Source: Planctomycetota bacterium (GTDB taxonomy: Bacteria; Planctomycetota; Planctomycetia; Planctomycetales; Planctomycetaceae). From it: a stretch of DNA of 64,000 bases. The notes beneath the pieces are model-generated. The model made no database searches. It was not told where the DNA came from and saw only the letters and a list, made by a program, of their open reading frames with translations. How positions within the stretch are numbered: position 1 is the stretch's first letter; every line of letters starts with the position of its first letter. Made by a program: the position numbers and the translations under genes. Positions 60,523 to 64,000 of the stretch are shown here, in pieces. Location: the NCBI GenBank assembly GCA_023417655.1, contig JAEZFD010000011.1:19862-83861 (forward strand), in the 5' to 3' direction.

Positions 60523-60950
60523 GTCAGCGGGGTTTTCTGTTCGCTGGAAGTGCCGGTGTGAGACTCGACGGGAATGGGACTCCATTTCATCGCCGGTTCA
60601 CGATGAGGCAGCCGATGGCGGAAGCAGTAAATCACCAGACACCCCAGAACAATCCCCACACTGTCGGCGATCCAGTCACGAACATCCGGCGAGCGATTCA
60701 CGAAGCCCTGTAGATATTCATCCAGCGCGCCATATCCCGACAGGATCAGCCCCAGAAGCAGCAGGTTGATCACCGGGGAGCGCCGAGTCAGGAAAGACGC
60801 CGCTGTCAGCACAGTCAGACCGAAATAGGCTGAAGCATGAATCGCTTTGTCCATCAGTGAAACGTATCGAGCCACCGGCTCCGGGATCGGATAATGGGTT
60901 GCCACAAACAGCAATAGCAGATAGCCGAGCCAGAGGAGTTTAATCCGCAT
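60519..60950 (-). CDS. VanZ-like membrane protein
   Basis: 143 residues with about four membrane segments: KLLWLGYLLLLFVATHYP, ASAYFGLTVLTAASFL, INLLLLGLILSGYGALDEYLQ and ADSVGIVLGCLVIYCF. The ALDEYLQ and D..AD..G phrases are those of the VanZ-like family, named after a teicoplanin-resistance protein; most members have no known role and nothing here implies glycopeptide resistance. The C-terminal 30 residues are polar. Its stop overlaps the start of the toroid protein gene (ATGA). Confidence 0.85.
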   Translation of the reverse strand: MRIKLLWLGYLLLLFVATHYPIPEPVARYVSLMDKAIHASAYFGLTVLTAASFLTRRSPVINLLLLGLILSGYGALDEYLQGFVNRSPDVRDWIADSVGIVLGCLVIYCFRHRLPHREPAMKWSPIPVESHTGTSSEQKTPLT

Positions 60951-60986
60951 CTTCTAAAAGACCTGTCAACTTCACCCACGGTCGCC

Positions 60987-62261
60987 TCAGCGATGTGGGA
61001 TCGGTTCTGCATAAGGAGCCTTGAGGACAAAGCCGGGATTCTTCTGAAGATAGCGCTGCACCCGGTCTGTCCGTGAAATAGCAATTTTCAGGAACTCGAC
61101 GGCAAACTGCAATCGCTCAGGGGGCTCTGCACAGCTGAACCGTAAAAACCCGTGCCCTGCGTCGCCGAAACACTCACCGCCGAGGCAGGCCACTCCGATC
61201 TCATCATCCGCCGCTTCCAGCAGGAACATGGCGAGTCCGTGGCTCGTGATTCCGAGTCGATTACAGACAGGAGCGACATTGGGAAAAACATAAAATGTCC
61301 CGGCAGGCGAGAGTGCATGAAAGCCAGGGATGGAATTTAGTCCATCAGTCAGTTGCGTCACCTGCTGCCGGAATCGCTCCATTTGAGAGTCACGTTCCGC
61401 GCGATCCTGTGTCAGGGCCGCTTCTCCGGCCAGCTGCACAAAGGGAGGAACACACGAGAGTGTCGTGTTGATCATTCGTCCCACGGCCGTCGCGATCGGG
61501 GTACTGGTCACCGCAAAGCCCAGTCTCCAGCCGCTCATGCTATAGGACTTGCTGAACGTGAAGGCCGCCATTCCCTGCTCCAGCATCCCGGGCTCGGCGA
61601 GCAGAGAATGATGCTGACCATTCCAGACCATATGGCAATAGGGTTCGTCACTGAAGACGGCGACTTCCCGCCCCCGGATGAGATCGGCAATCTGCTGCAG
61701 ATCCTCTCGGGTGGCGACGCCGCCTGTCGGGTTGTGTGGTGAGTTCAGGAAAATCGCCCGGGGACAAGAAGCGGTTTCGAGAAATGAGGCAACATCGGCG
61801 ACCTGCGGACGAAATCCCGTCTCCTGTCGCAACGGGCAGAAGACAGCTTGAGCTCCTCGCCGCTGAATGTTCGGCAGATACGTCGGGAAGTACGGACTGA
61901 AAACGAGAACGCTGTCGCCCAGATTCAACACCGCTTCGCAGAAGTATTGCTCCAGAATCTTTGCCCCGGGAACAATGACAACATTCTCTGCGGTCGCCGG
62001 AATGGAGAACTCGCTTCGCACGAAAGCAGCCGCGGCTTCCCGAAAATGCGGCAGTCCCGGTGAAGGACAATAATGCGTTTGATCCTCCTGAATCGCCTGA
62101 ATCCCGGCCTGTTTCGTCGCAGCAGGAGTCGAAAACGGGCTGTCGCCGATTTCCAACTCAACCACATCCTTTCCCTGAGCCTTGAGCTTTCGGGCAATCG
62201 CCAGAACGCTGAACGCCGTTTCGACAGTCAGAGATTGAGCAAACCTGCTGAGTGACACCAT
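60987..62261 (-). CDS. Class I/II PLP-dependent aminotransferase
   Basis: 424 residues. Fold-type I motifs: VVELEIGDSPFSTP near the N-terminus, THYCPSPGLPHFREAAAAFV, FLNSPHNPTGGVATREDLQ, VFSDEPYCHMVW and the PLP lysine in FTFSKSYSMSGWRLGF. This is the aspartate/aromatic aminotransferase subgroup; the amino-acid substrate cannot be told. The C-terminal 25 residues (LQKNPGFVLKAPYAEP) extend past the usual end. The ATG at 62261 is preferred; a GTG three codons earlier is possible. It lies 36 bases upstream of the VanZ-like gene on the same strand, so they may be co-transcribed. Confidence 0.93.
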   Translation of the reverse strand: MVSLSRFAQSLTVETAFSVLAIARKLKAQGKDVVELEIGDSPFSTPAATKQAGIQAIQEDQTHYCPSPGLPHFREAAAAFVRSEFSIPATAENVVIVPGAKILEQYFCEAVLNLGDSVLVFSPYFPTYLPNIQRRGAQAVFCPLRQETGFRPQVADVASFLETASCPRAIFLNSPHNPTGGVATREDLQQIADLIRGREVAVFSDEPYCHMVWNGQHHSLLAEPGMLEQGMAAFTFSKSYSMSGWRLGFAVTSTPIATAVGRMINTTLSCVPPFVQLAGEAALTQDRAERDSQMERFRQQVTQLTDGLNSIPGFHALSPAGTFYVFPNVAPVCNRLGITSHGLAMFLLEAADDEIGVACLGGECFGDAGHGFLRFSCAEPPERLQFAVEFLKIAISRTDRVQRYLQKNPGFVLKAPYAEPIPHR

Positions 62262-62700
62262 CACCGACACCTCAGATTCTGGAGTGCGAGACGATCAAAC
62301 GGCACCGGGGGAACCGTCTATTGCAGACTCTTCGGGCTTTGCCTGCAACCCCAAAGCAATAACTGACACAATCGCGCTCGCGAACGACAGTTCCTGGAAC
62401 AATCCAGATCGGTTGATTGAAGAACCTCTTGAGGCGATCGGCAACTCTCGCCGGGGTTGAACCGGATTCACTCGCAATCTGATTTTCCGGTCGGGAGGAC
62501 TGCCCCCTTTGGAATCAGGAAACTATGATTCGAACCGAGGTACACTAGATTTTCGCTCCGAAAAAGAGGATGACGGATCATCCATCGGACGCGGCAATGA
62601 GAATGATTCTTCGATCCGGTCCCTCCTCTCCAGATCGACCAACGATCCTCGAGAACACCCGTTCCTCACGGTCCATTCCAGTCAGTCAAGGTGACAGCAG
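62262..62700. other. Divergent intergenic region
   Basis: 439 bases between the aminotransferase (minus) and the E2 gene (plus). The short open frames have no family features. I tried to place a -35/-10 pair for the E2 gene and found none with acceptable spacing. No hairpin seen. Confidence 0.4.
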
Positions 62701-63918
62701 ATGTCAGTGGAAATCAAAATCCCCACCGTTGGGGAATCGATCAGTGAAGTCTTCATCGGCGAATGGTATGTCAAAGAAGGCACCTGGGTCGCGGCCGACA
62801 CCAACCTGGTCGGACTGGAAACCGACAAGGCGACATTCGATGTTCCTGCCCCAGCAGACGGCGTGCTGAAGTCGGTCTCCAAGAAGGCCGGTGATTCCGC
62901 TGCCGTGGGTGAAGTCGTTGCGATCTTCGAGCCGGGAGCCAAGTCCGGCGGTGAATCGTCCGCCAGCCCCGCTGCTGCGAAACCAGCCGACGCCAAACCA
63001 GAATCCAAGACCGAAGCCCCTGCCCCGAAGCCGGCCGCCACGGGAGCCCCCGCAGCCAGCAGCAGTGGCCATGTGATGCCCGCCGCCGCTCGTGTTGCCG
63101 GACAGAACCAGATTTCCGCCTCTCAGGTCCCAGGTACAGGTCCCGGCGGACGCGTTCTCAAGGAAGACGTCCAGCGAAGCATGACCATTGCTCAGGCCCC
63201 GCGAACCGAGATTGCCGGTCGCGAAGAGCTTCGCAAGCCGATGTCTCCGATCCGCCAGACGATCGCCCGTCGTCTCGTCGAAGCTCAGCACAACGCGGCT
63301 CTGCTCACGACGTTCAACGAAGTCGACATGTCCGGCATCAAGGAACTGCGAGAATCTTATCAGGACTCATTCCAGAAACGATACGGCATCAAGCTGGGCT
63401 TCATGTCCTTCTTCGTGCGAGCTGTCGTTGACGCCCTGAACCAGTATCCACAGCTCGGCGCCCAGATTTCCGGGAACGAACTGATCTACCGCAACTATTG
63501 TGACATCGGCGTCGCAATCGGCGGCGGCAAAGGCCTCGTCGTTCCGGTTCTGCGTAATGCCGAACGGATGAGCTTCGCCGAGATCGAACTGGCCATCGCG
63601 GGTTACGCCCAGAAGGCCAAGGAAAACAAAATCAGCCTCGAAGAACTGGAAGGCGGAACGTTCACGATCACCAACGGTGGGGTTTACGGATCTCTGCTCT
63701 CCACTCCGATCGTGAATCCGCCACAGAGCGGCGTTCTCGGGATGCACGGGATCTTTGATCGCCCTGTCGCTGTGAACGGACAGGTTGTCATTCGCCCCAT
63801 GATGTACATCGCTCTGACCTACGATCACCGCGTGGTTGACGGTCGTGAAGCGGTTTCCTTCCTGCGTCGCATCAAGGAAACCATCGAAGCACCAACCCGC
63901 CTGATCCTTGAGGTCTGA
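62701..63918 (+). CDS. sucB: Dihydrolipoyllysine succinyltransferase, E2 of 2-oxoglutarate dehydrogenase
   Basis: 405 residues. The lipoyl domain (1-78) has Lys43 in GLETDKATFDVPA. A Pro/Ala/Lys linker follows, then the peripheral subunit-binding domain at about 123-157 (PAAARVAG...SQVPGTGPGGRVLKEDV). The catalytic domain has PMSPIRQTIARRLVEAQHNAALLTTFNEVDM, KLGFMSFFVRAVVDAL and the active-site DHRVVDG (His376, Asp380). TTFNEVDMS is typical of SucB rather than pyruvate-dehydrogenase E2. It passes succinyl groups to CoA in the TCA cycle. AAGGTG precedes the ATG. No E1 or E3 gene lies in the window on either side. Confidence 0.95.
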   Translation: MSVEIKIPTVGESISEVFIGEWYVKEGTWVAADTNLVGLETDKATFDVPAPADGVLKSVSKKAGDSAAVGEVVAIFEPGAKSGGESSASPAAAKPADAKPESKTEAPAPKPAATGAPAASSSGHVMPAAARVAGQNQISASQVPGTGPGGRVLKEDVQRSMTIAQAPRTEIAGREELRKPMSPIRQTIARRLVEAQHNAALLTTFNEVDMSGIKELRESYQDSFQKRYGIKLGFMSFFVRAVVDALNQYPQLGAQISGNELIYRNYCDIGVAIGGGKGLVVPVLRNAERMSFAEIELAIAGYAQKAKENKISLEELEGGTFTITNGGVYGSLLSTPIVNPPQSGVLGMHGIFDRPVAVNGQVVIRPMMYIALTYDHRVVDGREAVSFLRRIKETIEAPTRLILEV

Positions 63919-64000
63919 GAAACCAGACCGATAGTGACCAGAATGACAGTAAAACAGGTGCTCCAGTAAATAGAGACCGGCCGGATCGACTCATTGTCGA
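63919..64000. other. Start of an intergenic region at the window edge
   Basis: 82 bases after the E2 stop. I see no gene start and no hairpin in what is visible. Confidence 0.4.

Noticed and set aside
60519..60950. VanZ-like gene as a glycopeptide-resistance gene
   Set aside because: Only the membrane-protein family is shared. No vanH, vanA or vanX gene is near, so resistance is not supported.
1..64000. CRISPR arrays, insertion sequences, prophage, tRNA or rRNA genes
   Set aside because: No regularly spaced repeats, transposase or integrase motifs, or cloverleaf-like sequences were noticed on reading both strands. A covariance-model search would settle small RNAs.

Overview
This window comes from a planctomycete chromosome, probably family Planctomycetaceae or a close relative. 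Two exported proteins carry the type IV pilin-like N-terminus and DUF1559 body that are expanded in Planctomycetes. There is also a HYExAFE-type protein, a Cys-type sulfatase, leucine-rich-repeat proteins with Lys/Glu/Pro-rich segments, a PEGA lipoprotein, many small exported proteins of unknown function, and moderate-to-high GC. I cannot name the species. I saw no rRNA, tRNA, CRISPR array, transposase or phage gene; this looks like core chromosome.

Layout. 1-4976: the N-terminal part of a type II NADH dehydrogenase (cut by the window edge), a receiver-like protein, two exported or anchored unknowns and a biotin protein ligase. 5194-12630: a small unknown, an LRR protein, a PEGA lipoprotein, glmS, and a large exported protein carrying one CxxCH motif. 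12726-17590: a PLP fold-III protein that seems to have lost its catalytic lysine, then a SWIM/SNF2 helicase with a strong terminator. 18010-20710: two DUF1559 prepilin-like proteins flanking a small lipoprotein. 20974-27324 (minus): groES, groEL, dapA, sufD, an alpha/beta hydrolase and a HAD hydrolase. 27736-31339: a COG0523-like GTPase, a UDP-sugar decarboxylase/epimerase-like enzyme and a sulfotransferase.

31788-40200 (plus) is the main accessory locus: seven closely spaced genes, most with ATGA overlaps, encoding an O-antigen-polymerase-like protein, a GT2, a Wzx-like flippase, a GNAT/CelD-like acyltransferase, a GT4, a Gfo/Idh/MocA oxidoreductase and a sugar epimerase. Together they look like a Wzx/Wzy-type surface polysaccharide pathway. 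The sulfotransferase next to it points outward from the same intergenic region, and a GDP-mannose dehydratase lies 4 kb beyond. 40207-49827 (minus) holds recG, a short pspA, aroH, gmd, a lipM-like octanoyltransferase, tmk, a STAS protein, mtaB and an LRR lipoprotein. 50125-57806 (minus) holds small unknowns, a 1163-residue protein that I suspect is a diphosphate-dependent PEP carboxykinase, a HYExAFE protein, xylulokinase and a DUF2007 protein. 57910-63918 holds a sulfatase, a prenyltransferase-like alpha/alpha-toroid protein coupled to a VanZ-like protein, a class I aminotransferase, and the E2 subunit of 2-oxoglutarate dehydrogenase.

The items most worth following up are the putative PPi-PEPCK with structured RNA on both sides, the possibly sulfated polysaccharide locus, the apparent PLP pseudoenzyme, the exported CxxCH protein, and the GTPase preceded by a perfect 14-bp tandem repeat. 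Starts were moved from the longest open frame where a Shine-Dalgarno sequence, an overlap or a known family N-terminus indicated a better one.
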